64,000 nt of DNA, from the NCBI RefSeq assembly GCF_000688395.1, contig NZ_JIAG01000006.1, positions 1-64,000 of the forward strand, in the 5' to 3' direction. The DNA is from Haematomicrobium sanguinis DSM 21259 (GTDB lineage: Bacteria > Actinomycetota > Actinomycetes > Actinomycetales > Micrococcaceae). A program made the position numbers and the translations under genes. The notes under the pieces were generated by a model, which did no database searches, had not been told where the DNA came from, and saw nothing but the letters and a program-made list of their open reading frames with translations. Positions 43,976 through 52,117 of the stretch are shown one piece after another. Position 1 is the stretch's first letter. The number at the start of each line of letters is the position of its first letter.

Positions 43976-44590
43976 CTAAGTTTCTTTCGGGAAGCGGCTG
44001 ATTCCGCGCCAAGCTAAACGGTAAATCAACCCGATTGCTTCCTCGATGTCTAACGCCCGGTCACTGCGCAACCATTGCAAGGTGCCCTCCTCCACCATGC
44101 CGGAGAGTCCGCGGCCCAGCAGCAAGGATTCGTCATTGCCTAAGTGCGTGTCCGCCGCAATGACTTTGGCAATGGCAGCGGCAAATCCCGTGTGGAACTT
44201 TTCTAAGAGTCGGTGCACGTCCGGGTCCACCGTCAGGTCGGATTGGAAGACCAAGCGATGCGCCTCGGAGTGTTCGTCGGCGAAACCGAAGTATGCGGCC
44301 ATGGTGGCGCGCACTCTCTCGCGGTTGTCGTCGGTTGACTCGAGTGCGCGGTCCAGCCGATCGGCCAACTCGGCGAGGTGTTCCTCCAGCAGGGCCAAAT
44401 ACAGTTCCCGTTTTCCGGGGAAGTGCTGGTAGAGCACGGGCTTAGAAACGTGAGCGGCATCGGCAATGTCATCCATGGCCGCACCGTGGTAACCGCGGCT
44501 GACAAACACTTCTCGCGCGGCCGCCAGGAGCTGTCGACGCCGCTCAAGGCGAGGCATTCTCAAGGTTCTCGACCCTCCGCCTGTAGACAC
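43976..44590 (-). CDS. TetR-family regulator
   Basis: 204 residues. The DNA-binding part is AAREVFVSRGYHGAAMDDIA, then DAAHVSKPVLYQHFPGKREL (residues ~20-66), an almost standard TetR motif. The C-terminal helical ligand domain (70-200) holds YFGFADEHSEAHRLVFQSDL. Target and ligand are unknown. GTG start with AAAGGTGG six bases upstream. It is divergent from moeZ, which it could regulate; this is inference from the layout. Confidence 0.9.
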   Translation of the reverse strand: MSTGGGSRTLRMPRLERRRQLLAAAREVFVSRGYHGAAMDDIADAAHVSKPVLYQHFPGKRELYLALLEEHLAELADRLDRALESTDDNRERVRATMAAYFGFADEHSEAHRLVFQSDLTVDPDVHRLLEKFHTGFAAAIAKVIAADTHLGNDESLLLGRGLSGMVEEGTLQWLRSDRALDIEEAIGLIYRLAWRGISRFPKET

Positions 44591-44710
44591 GAGCCACCTT
44601 TCATTGCCAAAGCTCTCCCGCCCGTACGGTGGGCAGTGTCTTTCAGTCTAAACCTTCACGGGCCAGCGGGTGGGCCAAGAAACAGTTATCCAATGCCTGC
44701 GCAGCGGGCA

Positions 44711-44716
44711 TACATT
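44711..44716 (+). promoter_or_regulatory. -10 box TACATT, leaderless geometry
   Basis: TACATT ends six bases before the moeZ ATG at 44723. Confidence 0.5.
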
Positions 44717-44722
44717 GGAAGA

Positions 44723-45895
44723 ATGCAGAATCAGGTCAACAACGGCGGGAAACTCGAACCGCTTGTCCAACCTACTGATGCGCTGAGCGACTCACAGCTG
44801 CAACGCTATTCGCGGCACTTGGTCATCCCCGGGTTTGGTGAAGAGGCGCAACGCAGGCTCGCCAATGCGCGCGTGCTGGTGATTGGCGCGGGCGGACTAG
44901 GGTCCCCGGTTCTCATGTATCTGGCAGCGGCAGGGGTCGGAACAATTGGAATCGTTGATGACGACACCGTGGACGTGTCCAATTTGCAGCGCCAAATCAT
45001 CCACGGCCAAGGCGACATCGGAACACTCAAGTCCTCATCCGCGGCACGTTCGATCGCGGAGATCAACCCGGACGTCACCGTGATCGAACACCGCGAACTG
45101 CTTGATAACTCCAACGCCGTCGAGCTCTTTTCCGGATACGACATCATCCTTGATGGCACCGACAACTTTGCCACTCGCTATCTGGTTGCCGACGCCGCGA
45201 CCCTTGCCGACAAACCATACGTGTGGGGATCCATTTTGCGCTTCGAGGGCCAGGTGAGCCTCTTTTGGGACTCCCACGGCCCCAGCTACCGCGATCTCTT
45301 TCCCGAACCGCCGCTCCCCGGCACCGTGCCTAGTTGCGCCGACGGGGGAGTGCTCGGCGTACTCTGCGGGATAGTTGGTAGCGTCATGGCGACGGAAGCT
45401 ATCAAGGCCATCACCGGCGTCGGCAAGACGGCACTGGGCACATTGATGGTGATCGACGCTCTCAACCTGAAATGGCGCACCCTTCAGATCGAGAAGGACC
45501 CTGAACGCGCTCCTGTCTCTCAATTGGGAAACTATGAGGCGTTCTGCGGAATCGACACCACCACAATGCTCCCCGAGGTCAGTGTCGAAGAATTGGCCGA
45601 ACTCCGGCATCGCGGTGAGCCCGCCATTATCGATGTGCGGGAGCAGAGCGAATGGGACATTGTGCACCTCGATGATGCGACTCTCATACCCCGCGGCCAG
45701 ATCATGAGCGGTGAGCGAGACCCTGGCGCACTCGTCCCGGCTGGCGTGGAAGAAGTCTACGTCTACTGCAAGGGCGGAACGCGGTCCTCGGAGGTTGTGC
45801 GGTATTTGCGCAATCGCGGCGTCAACGCGATCAACGTGCGCGGCGGCGTGATCGACTGGGTTGAAAAGATCGAACCGCACAAGCGCCGCTACTAA
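44723..45895 (+). CDS. moeZ: MoeZ-type adenylyltransferase/sulfurtransferase
   Basis: 390 residues in two domains. The first (1-265) is a ThiF/MoeB/E1-like adenylyltransferase: YSRHLVIPGFGEEAQRRL, the ATP-loop VIGAGGLGSPVLMYLAAAG, and DGTDNFATRYLVADA. The second (about 285-385) is a rhodanese with the active Cys in VYCKGGTRSSE. It adenylates and then sulfurates C-terminal Gly-Gly carriers, so it can serve ThiS at 42669 and the ThiS/MoaD-like protein at 33099. No metal-binding Cys pairs typical of MoeB are seen; this is common in MoeZ. Confidence 0.9.
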   Translation: MQNQVNNGGKLEPLVQPTDALSDSQLQRYSRHLVIPGFGEEAQRRLANARVLVIGAGGLGSPVLMYLAAAGVGTIGIVDDDTVDVSNLQRQIIHGQGDIGTLKSSSAARSIAEINPDVTVIEHRELLDNSNAVELFSGYDIILDGTDNFATRYLVADAATLADKPYVWGSILRFEGQVSLFWDSHGPSYRDLFPEPPLPGTVPSCADGGVLGVLCGIVGSVMATEAIKAITGVGKTALGTLMVIDALNLKWRTLQIEKDPERAPVSQLGNYEAFCGIDTTTMLPEVSVEELAELRHRGEPAIIDVREQSEWDIVHLDDATLIPRGQIMSGERDPGALVPAGVEEVYVYCKGGTRSSEVVRYLRNRGVNAINVRGGVIDWVEKIEPHKRRY

Positions 45896-45899
45896 TTCC

Positions 45900-45963
45900 C
45901 ATCTATGTAGCGCGACACGCCGAGGAAACACGTGTTTCCTCGGCGTGTCGCGCTACATAGATG
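45900..45963. repeat. Perfect 64-bp palindrome without a loop
   Basis: Bases 45900-45931 are the exact reverse complement of 45932-45963, meeting at CACGTG. It lies between the stops of convergent moeZ and hemA and could form a hairpin in either transcript or a cruciform in DNA. It shares CTATGTAGC arms with the element at 56469 and GCGACACGCCG with copies A1 and A2. Confidence 0.95.
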
Positions 45964-45971
45964 AGGGGAGG

Positions 45972-47333
45972 CTAGGCGGAATGGCGGGTCTCGGTCTCGA
46001 CGTCGGCACCGGCGCCAGCACCGGCATCGACGGGGCAGCTCGCTTGCGACGCATGGGCACCGGTATCGCCGCGCTCGCCGACCTCGAGTCCAAACAGCGA
46101 CTCAAGCGCATCGACATACTCTTGACCGCGCCCCTCGGCGGCAAGCTCGCGGGCCCGCACCGTCGGAATGTGCAAGAACTGGCGCATCATCCGGCGCAGC
46201 GCGAACTCGACCTCTTCGGCCGCCGCGGTGCACCCGTGTTGCGCACGCACCTTTGCCATCTCGGCGTCCAACACCTGCATTGTGTGCGAACGCAAAGCCA
46301 CAATCGCCGAGTCGATTTCTCGGGCGGCATTGCGCTCGGCGAACTCCTCGACCGCCGAATCCACAATGTCCCGTGCCTGCTCCACCACGGCCGCTTGCTC
46401 CAGCGGCGCCGCCATCCGCACCGACTCCAAGGTCAGCATGTCCACCCCGGGAAGCTGCCCGACACCGGGTTCAAAGTCGTGTGTCAGTGCCAAATCGATC
46501 ACGGTCAACTGCCGTGCCTCGCGTCCGGACCGTGAGCGTCCGGTGGCAAGCGAGGACGCCTGCACCTGAAAATCCCCGCCGGAGCAACCGATCAGCACGT
46601 CGGCGCTAGAAATCGCCGCATCCAACTCATCGGAGGGAACCGCGGCAACCCCGCGCTTGGCCGCAAACTCCGCGGCCCGCCCGGAACTGGAGAACACGCC
46701 AATATTGGCGGCACCGCGCTCGCGCAGCAGTGCCACCGTGGCACCGGCATACGCCCCGGTCCCGATAATCACCACGCGCCGATCCGCCCACAACGGCACC
46801 TCGGCCAGATCATCGGCCAAATCCAACGCCACCGACACAATGGAGCGGCCACGCTCGCCCAAACTGGTCTGCGCCCCGACCTCTTTCGCGGTCTTGGATG
46901 CGGACTGGAACAGCTTAGACAAGGGCTTGCTCGTCAATTGAGCCGCCTGAGCCTCGCTGTGCGCGCGGCGCACCTGCCCGGCGATCTCCCGTTCGCCCAC
47001 GACCGCGGACTCCAAGCCGGCGCTGACCGCGAAAAGGTGATGAACGGCGTCGTTCTTGGCAAAAACCTGAAACGCGCTCTCCAGGCGAGCCGCGGGAATG
47101 CCGGTGGACTCCGCCAGCCCGGCAAGGGCAATACGGCGGGTGCGTTCAACATCGGACTCTTCGGCGACCTCAATATAGAGTTCCAGCCGGTTACAGGTGG
47201 AAAGCGGAATGACGCCGGAAACCCAGGAGTGTTTAGACAGCGTGGAAGCGACCTCGGAGAAGGACGTGCTCAGCCGAGCGATCGTCTCCAGGTCTACTTC
47301 GTGATGCGATGCAACGAGTGAAATGAGAACCAC
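45972..47333 (-). CDS. hemA: Glutamyl-tRNA reductase
   Basis: 453 residues. It reduces glutamyl-tRNA to glutamate-1-semialdehyde, the first committed step of tetrapyrrole synthesis. The active Cys47 is in PLSTCNRLELY; ESAVVGEREIAGQVRRAH and the NADPH loop VIIGTGAYAGATVALL follow, and the C-terminal dimer part ends in an Ala/Gly/Glu-rich tail. GTG start with TAGCAT nine bases upstream. It is divergent from hemE across 171 bases that hold an operator-like palindrome. Confidence 0.94.
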   Translation of the reverse strand: MVLISLVASHHEVDLETIARLSTSFSEVASTLSKHSWVSGVIPLSTCNRLELYIEVAEESDVERTRRIALAGLAESTGIPAARLESAFQVFAKNDAVHHLFAVSAGLESAVVGEREIAGQVRRAHSEAQAAQLTSKPLSKLFQSASKTAKEVGAQTSLGERGRSIVSVALDLADDLAEVPLWADRRVVIIGTGAYAGATVALLRERGAANIGVFSSSGRAAEFAAKRGVAAVPSDELDAAISSADVLIGCSGGDFQVQASSLATGRSRSGREARQLTVIDLALTHDFEPGVGQLPGVDMLTLESVRMAAPLEQAAVVEQARDIVDSAVEEFAERNAAREIDSAIVALRSHTMQVLDAEMAKVRAQHGCTAAAEEVEFALRRMMRQFLHIPTVRARELAAEGRGQEYVDALESLFGLEVGERGDTGAHASQASCPVDAGAGAGADVETETRHSA

Positions 47334-47342
47334 AGCAGAACA

Positions 47343-47348
47343 ATGCTA
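47343..47348 (-). promoter_or_regulatory. -10 box TAGCAT for hemA
   Basis: On the minus strand TAGCAT is followed by nine bases and the hemA GTG. No good -35 at normal distance is seen. Confidence 0.4.
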
Positions 47349-47372
47349 ACGCGCCGCGCGCCCCAAGGAGCA

Positions 47373-47386
47373 TTAGGCAGACCTAA
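47373..47386. promoter_or_regulatory. Weak DtxR/IdeR-like dyad
   Basis: TTAGGCAGACCTAA has TTAGG/CCTAA arms and matches 12 of the last 14 bases of the 19-base DtxR/IdeR consensus; the other five bases do not match. It lies just upstream of the hemA promoter. The evidence for a working iron box is weak. Confidence 0.3.
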
Positions 47387-47398
47387 AGATGCCCCTAT

Positions 47399-47415
47399 TT
47401 CTACACGTTGTAGAA
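47399..47415. promoter_or_regulatory. Palindromic operator candidate 1
   Basis: TTCTACACGTTGTAGAA: perfect 7-base arms around CGT. It lies between divergent hemA and hemE, about 50 bases upstream of the hemA -10 and 78 bases upstream of the hemE -10. The same arms around GGC recur upstream of chdC at 50117-50133. Confidence 0.7.
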
Positions 47416-47443
47416 GTGATTCTGGCCACGATCGCCACCCCGA

Positions 47444-47491
47444 TTGCTCGCGCGTGCGCCAAACAAGTTGCTCGCGCGTGCACCAAACAAG
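47444..47491 (+). repeat. 24-bp direct repeat, two copies
   Basis: TTGCTCGCGCGTGC, then G or A, then CCAAACAAG, at 47444-47467 and 47468-47491, with one mismatch. The second copy ends two bases before the hemE -10 box, so it covers the -35 position. Confidence 0.9.
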
Positions 47492-47492
47492 G

Positions 47493-47498
47493 CAGAAT
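47493..47498 (+). promoter_or_regulatory. -10-like box CAGAAT for hemE
   Basis: CAGAAT ends six bases before the hemE ATG at 47505; a leaderless start is implied. The first base departs from consensus. Confidence 0.45.
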
Positions 47499-47504
47499 CG
47501 AAGC

Positions 47505-48575
47505 ATGACTGCGCTTTCCACGACTCTCCCCGCGAGCCACCCGCTGACCACCGGCGCCACGGCGAACGCACCGCTCATCCAGGCCTACCGCGGCCAGCGC
47601 CCGGATCGACTGCCGGTGTGGTTCATGCGCCAGGCCGGACGCTCGCTACCCGAATACCGCGAATTGCGCGAAGGCGTCGCGATGTTGGACTCGTGCCTGC
47701 GCCCCGAGATGGCCGCCGAGATCACCCTGCAGCCGGTCCGCCGCCACGGGGTCGATGCCGCGATCTTCTTCTCCGACATCATGATCCCGCTCAAGCTCGC
47801 CGGCGTCGACGTGGATATCAAGCCGAACGTCGGCCCGGTGCTCGGCGCGCCGATCCGCACCGCCGAAGACATCGCGCGCCTCCCCGAGCTGGAGGACGCT
47901 GCACTGGATCCCATCCGGGAGGCAGTTGGCCGGGTGGTCGCCGAATTGGGCACGACGCCGTTAATCGGCTTTGCGGGGGCACCGTTCACCTTGGCTGCCT
48001 ACATGGTGGAAGGAAAACCAAGCCGAGACCATTTGGGGCCGCGCACCATGATGTACGCGGATCCGGCGGCCTGGGATGCCTTGGCCTCGTGGGCGGCGCG
48101 CACCTCGGGCAAATTCTTGCGCGCCCAAATAGAGGCGGGCGCCTCCGCCGGGCAGCTCTTCGACTCCTGGGCGGGCTCGCTCTCCTTGGGCGACTACCAA
48201 GAGTTCGTTGCTCCCGCATCTGCCACCACGCTCTCTGCCGCCAAAGACCTGGGTGTGCCGCTCGTGCACTTTGGCACCGGGACCAGCGAACTGTTGGTGG
48301 CCATGCGAGATGCCGGTGCCGACGTCATGGGAGTGGATTACCGTTTGCCGCTATCCGTGGCGAATCAACGGCTAGGAGGCACCACGCCGCTGCAGGGCAA
48401 CATCGACCCGGCGTTGCTCGCTGCGCCCTGGGACGTGTTGGAAGCACACGTGCGCGATGTCGTGGAGCAGGGGCGAGCGGCTCCGTCCCATGTGGTCAAC
48501 CTGGGACACGGCGTGCCCCCGGAAACCAACCCCGAGGTGCTCACCCGTATTGTGGAATTAGTGCACTCACTCTAA
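47505..48575 (+). CDS. hemE: Uroporphyrinogen decarboxylase
   Basis: 356 residues. It removes four carboxyl groups to give coproporphyrinogen III. RLPVWFMRQAGRSLPEYREL (Arg site) and IFFSDIMIPLKLAGVDVDI (catalytic Asp) are near the N-terminus; GFAGAPFTLAAYMVEG and LGHGVPPETNPEVL follow. The ATG at 47505 is chosen; the longer frame adds promoter and repeat sequence. First gene of the eight-gene haem run. Confidence 0.95.
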   Translation: MTALSTTLPASHPLTTGATANAPLIQAYRGQRPDRLPVWFMRQAGRSLPEYRELREGVAMLDSCLRPEMAAEITLQPVRRHGVDAAIFFSDIMIPLKLAGVDVDIKPNVGPVLGAPIRTAEDIARLPELEDAALDPIREAVGRVVAELGTTPLIGFAGAPFTLAAYMVEGKPSRDHLGPRTMMYADPAAWDALASWAARTSGKFLRAQIEAGASAGQLFDSWAGSLSLGDYQEFVAPASATTLSAAKDLGVPLVHFGTGTSELLVAMRDAGADVMGVDYRLPLSVANQRLGGTTPLQGNIDPALLAAPWDVLEAHVRDVVEQGRAAPSHVVNLGHGVPPETNPEVLTRIVELVHSL

Positions 48576-48591
48576 ATACAGGAGGACGCGC

Positions 48592-50079
48592 ATGGCGGAT
48601 CGAGACAAAGCGAAACGCGCAGATGTCGTGGTCATCGGCGGCGGCATCGCCGGACTGGTGTCTGCGCTGGAGTTGGCCGATCGCGGCTTTTCGGTAATCG
48701 TGATCGAAGCCGCGGAAACCGTAGGCGGTGCTCTCGCGCAACATACCGTGGGCGGTCTGACTCTGGATGCCGGAGCCGAATCCTTCGCGACCCGCAACAC
48801 CGCGACACGCACCCTGATCGAGGAGCTGGGGCTCGCCGACGCGATCGAAACCCCCGAGCGCACCGCATGGATTCAGTACCCCGGCGAACCGGCAAGCGAG
48901 CACGCACGCGAACTCCCGGTCACCGGGATGCTTGGCATTCCCGCCGACCCCGAGAGCAAGAGCGTCACCGAGACCATCGGCACCGCCGGTGCGCTGCTCG
49001 CCCTCAAAGACCACGTGGCTCCCACCAAGAAAATTGCCGCGCAACGGCCGTTGAGCCTCGCGCAACTCGTCGAAGCGCGCATGGGCAAGGCGGTACTGGA
49101 TAAGCTCGTGCGGCCGATTGTCGCCGGGGTGTATTCGGCCGAGCCCGAAGACCTCGACGCGGACCTGGCGCTCCCGGGGATTCGCAAGCGACTGGTGGAC
49201 GCCGGTTCGCTCGCCAAGGCGGTGGCCTCGATGCGGCAAGCGGCTCCGGCCGGTTCCGCTGTCGGCTCGCTCAAGGGCGGAATGCACACCCTCGTCAAAG
49301 CCGTGGATGCGGCCCTTCGCGAGCGTGGCGTCACGATTCTCACCGACACCGCGGCGCACACACTTGAGCGGGAGGGCGAAGAGTGGGTCGTCACCATCCC
49401 GAGCCGCGGCAAAGGCGCCGCCGACGCGCACGTGGTGGGCAACGCCGTCGTACTTGCTCTCCCCGAAGCCGAGGCCAGAGCCCTGCTCAACGGAATTCTC
49501 GAGGTGCCCGGCGAGGACGCGGTGACTCCGGAAATTCACTTGGTCACGCTGGTGGTGGACAAGCCGGAGCTCGATACGGCCCCGCGCGGTTCCGGCGTGA
49601 TCGTGGCCGAGGGCGCACCCGTGCAGGCCAAAGCGCTCACCCACGCGAGCGCCAAATGGGAGTGGCTGCGCGAAGAGGCGGGGCCGGGCACGCACGTCAT
49701 ACGGCTGTCCTATGGCAAACAGGGCGACGGCGCCGACTATGCCAGCTGGGACGCACAGACCTGGCGGGACACCGCGCTCGCCGACGCATCGGTGCTGCTC
49801 GATACCGAGCTCACCGGCCAGGACGTGCTGGACTGGGACCGGGTGAGCTGGCAGGGCGCGCAACCCTCGGCGCGCTTGGGCCACGCCGCGCGCGCCGCCG
49901 CGATTCGCGAAGCCGCTCACGGCGTGCCGGGCTTGGCGTTGACCGGCGCATGGCTCGCCGGCACCGGTTTGGCCCGCGTCATCCCAGACGCTCGGGCGCG
50001 GGCCGAGGCGCTCGCCGAAAGCCTCGGCGCCCCGTTGGGGGAGGACCCAGGGATCGGGGATACGCTCGGCGGCCCCTGA
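48592..50079 (+). CDS. cgoX: Coproporphyrinogen III oxidase (HemY/CgoX)
   Basis: 495 residues. The FAD-binding VVVIGGGIAGLVSALELADR is at 12-31 and AGAESFATRNTATRTLIEEL next; the C-terminal GVPGLALTGAWLAGTGLARV closes the FAD site. Older annotations call it protoporphyrinogen oxidase (hemG/hemY). Because chdC and cpfC follow and no other branch is seen, it most likely oxidises coproporphyrinogen III to coproporphyrin III. AGGAGG precedes the ATG. Confidence 0.92.
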   Translation: MADRDKAKRADVVVIGGGIAGLVSALELADRGFSVIVIEAAETVGGALAQHTVGGLTLDAGAESFATRNTATRTLIEELGLADAIETPERTAWIQYPGEPASEHARELPVTGMLGIPADPESKSVTETIGTAGALLALKDHVAPTKKIAAQRPLSLAQLVEARMGKAVLDKLVRPIVAGVYSAEPEDLDADLALPGIRKRLVDAGSLAKAVASMRQAAPAGSAVGSLKGGMHTLVKAVDAALRERGVTILTDTAAHTLEREGEEWVVTIPSRGKGAADAHVVGNAVVLALPEAEARALLNGILEVPGEDAVTPEIHLVTLVVDKPELDTAPRGSGVIVAEGAPVQAKALTHASAKWEWLREEAGPGTHVIRLSYGKQGDGADYASWDAQTWRDTALADASVLLDTELTGQDVLDWDRVSWQGAQPSARLGHAARAAAIREAAHGVPGLALTGAWLAGTGLARVIPDARARAEALAESLGAPLGEDPGIGDTLGGP

Positions 50080-50116
50080 GCCGCGTGGGATTGCTCACAA
50101 ACCGCGCACACCGCTT

Positions 50117-50133
50117 TTCTACAGGCTGTAGAA
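50117..50133. promoter_or_regulatory. Palindromic operator candidate 2
   Basis: TTCTACAGGCTGTAGAA: the same 7-base arms as at 47399-47415, here around GGC, 69 bases before the chdC start. It lies in the only sizeable gap (122 bases) inside the haem run, so chdC-hemL may have its own regulated promoter. Confidence 0.7.
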
Positions 50134-50201
50134 GATTTCGTGGAAGCCCGGCAAGTCAATAGACTGGATACGGCAAAAACCCCGAGATTCTGGAGCAGAG
50201 C

Positions 50202-50888
50202 GTGAGCGAAACCGCCGTCACCGAAGAAAAGTTCTACACCCTGTGGACCGTTTTCAAACGCACCGGAGCCGCGGGGGGCGAAGTCGGCCCGGAGCGCGCC
50301 GCCGCGGCGTTTGACGAGTTGACTGCTTCTCTTGCCGCCGACGGGGTCACCTTGCGCGGCCTCTACGATGTCTCCGCCATGCGCGCCGACGCCGACGTGA
50401 TGACCTGGTTCCACGGCGACACCCCGGAAGCGCTGCAGGAAGCCGTGCGCCGGGTGCGCCGCAGCGACCTGTTTACTGGTGCGGAAATTGTCTGGTCCGC
50501 GATGGGCGTGCACCGCAACGCCGAATTCTCCAAGGACCACTCGCCGGCCTTCGCGCGCGGCGTGGATCCGAGCAACTGGGTGTGCGTATACCCGTTTGTG
50601 CGCTCCTACGACTGGTACATCCTCGATCCGGCCGAGCGCGGCAAAATGCTCCGCGACCACGGGCTCATGGGCCGCGATTACCCGCAAGTGCTTTCCAACA
50701 CGGTCGCGTCCTTTGCACTGGGGGATTGGGAGTGGATTCTGGCGCTTGAAGCACCCGAACTGACCGATTTGGTCGACCTCATGCGGCACCTGCGCGGCAC
50801 CGAAGCCCGCCTGCACGTGCGCGAAGAAATCCCGTTCTACACCGGGCGCCGTATTGCCGCGATCGATGTTGCCGAGGTGCTCGCGTGA
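50202..50888 (+). CDS. chdC: Coproheme decarboxylase ChdC (HemQ)
   Basis: 228 residues. It makes haem b from coprohaem, the last step of the coproporphyrin-dependent route. YTLWTVFKRTG opens the fold, the catalytic Tyr130 is in WVCVYPFVRSYDWYIL, and the distal part MLRDHGLMGRDYPQVLSNTV holds the haem-side His. The GTG at 50202 has GGAG eight bases upstream. The stop overlaps the cpfC start. Confidence 0.94.
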   Translation: MSETAVTEEKFYTLWTVFKRTGAAGGEVGPERAAAAFDELTASLAADGVTLRGLYDVSAMRADADVMTWFHGDTPEALQEAVRRVRRSDLFTGAEIVWSAMGVHRNAEFSKDHSPAFARGVDPSNWVCVYPFVRSYDWYILDPAERGKMLRDHGLMGRDYPQVLSNTVASFALGDWEWILALEAPELTDLVDLMRHLRGTEARLHVREEIPFYTGRRIAAIDVAEVLA

Positions 50889-52117
50889 GTTTCGACCCGT
50901 TTGCCGGTGTGGACGATTCCGGTTTCATGACGCCCAAAGCCTATGACGCGATTGTGCTGGCGTCCTTTGGCGGTCCCGAGGGGCAGGATGACGTGATTCC
51001 GTTCCTGCGCAATGTCACGCGCGGCCGCGGCATCCCGGACGAGCGGCTTGAAGAAGTCGCCGTGCACTACCGCACCTTTGGCGGCATCAGCCCGATCAAT
51101 CAGCAAAACCGCGACCTCCGGGCCGCCCTGGAGGATGAGCTTGCCCGCCGTGGCATCGCCTTGCCGGTGTTGTGGGGGAACCGGAACTGGGCGCCTTACC
51201 TTGGCGAGGTCCTCCAAGAAGCGTACGACGGCGGTCACCGCCAAATCTTGGCCCTCACCACGAGCGCCTACTCCTGTTATTCGAGCTGCCGGCAATACCG
51301 CGAGGACTTTGGCGGGGCGCTCACCGAGCTGGGTTTGGACACCAAACTCAATATTGACAAGGTGCGCCAATACTTTGATCACCCCGGATTTGTGGGCCCC
51401 TTTGTTCAAGGTGTGCGCGAAGACCTGGATTCGATCCGCGCCGAGATCGGCGAACGGGTGGATGCCACGGGCGAGGGACGAGTCCACATCCTGTTTTGCA
51501 CGCACTCGATTCCAACTGCAGATGCCCAGGCTGCGGGCCCGCGCGATGAATCCGGCGGACCCGCGATTGCCGAGGGCGCCTACGTGGCGCAGCACCTGGC
51601 TAATGCCGAGGTCATTATCGGGCGGCTGGAGTCAGAAGGCATCGACCTGTCCCAGGTCACGCACTCCCTGGTCTATCAATCGCGCTCCGGCGCGCCGCAC
51701 GTGCCGTGGCTGGAACCGGACGTCAACGACGCGCTGGAAGAACTGGCCGCCGAGGGCGTGACCGGTGTGGTGGTGGTACCGCTTGGTTTCGTCTCCGATC
51801 ACATGGAAGTGGCCTGGGATCTGGATACCGAGGCGAAGGACACGAGCGAGCGCCTGGGCCTCGCATTCCGGCGCACACCCACACCGGGAACGCACCCCGA
51901 CTTTGTGTCCGGTCTTGCCGATCTGATCGAGGAGCGGTTGGCCGAACCGGGAACTGACGCCGCCGCGCTCGCCTCCGGCGACGCGATGAAGGAACGCCCC
52001 GCCGCGACCTCGATCGGCCCCTGGCCGGACGTCTGCCCGGCGAACTGCTGCGTCAAGGGAGATGGCTCCAAACCGACCGTGGCAGCCATGGACTCCACGG
52101 TTGGTGTCACGCCGTGA
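50885..52117 (+). CDS. cpfC: Coproporphyrin III ferrochelatase CpfC (HemH)
   Basis: 410 residues. It inserts Fe2+ into coproporphyrin III. YDAIVLASFGGPEGQDD at the start, VHYRTFGGISPINQQNRDLR, FCTHSIPTADA (His) and VPLGFVSDHMEVAWDLD (Glu) are family blocks. Cys in SAYSCYSSCRQY and in the C-terminal DVCPANCCVKG fit the [2Fe-2S] site of actinobacterial ferrochelatases. The GTG overlaps the chdC stop and the stop overlaps the hemC start. Confidence 0.94.
   Translation: MSFDPFAGVDDSGFMTPKAYDAIVLASFGGPEGQDDVIPFLRNVTRGRGIPDERLEEVAVHYRTFGGISPINQQNRDLRAALEDELARRGIALPVLWGNRNWAPYLGEVLQEAYDGGHRQILALTTSAYSCYSSCRQYREDFGGALTELGLDTKLNIDKVRQYFDHPGFVGPFVQGVREDLDSIRAEIGERVDATGEGRVHILFCTHSIPTADAQAAGPRDESGGPAIAEGAYVAQHLANAEVIIGRLESEGIDLSQVTHSLVYQSRSGAPHVPWLEPDVNDALEELAAEGVTGVVVVPLGFVSDHMEVAWDLDTEAKDTSERLGLAFRRTPTPGTHPDFVSGLADLIEERLAEPGTDAAALASGDAMKERPAATSIGPWPDVCPANCCVKGDGSKPTVAAMDSTVGVTP

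Noticed and set aside
45900-45963. tRNA or small structured RNA gene
   Set aside because: A pure inverted repeat with no loop features or cloverleaf; it is better described as a palindromic element.
47444-48697. 417-residue forward frame across hemE
   Set aside because: Out-of-frame shadow rich in Arg, Gly and Pro; hemE in the other frame has all active-site blocks.
48541-49920. 459-residue minus-strand frame across cgoX
   Set aside because: Antisense shadow; cgoX has FAD motifs in the right frame and fits the operon.
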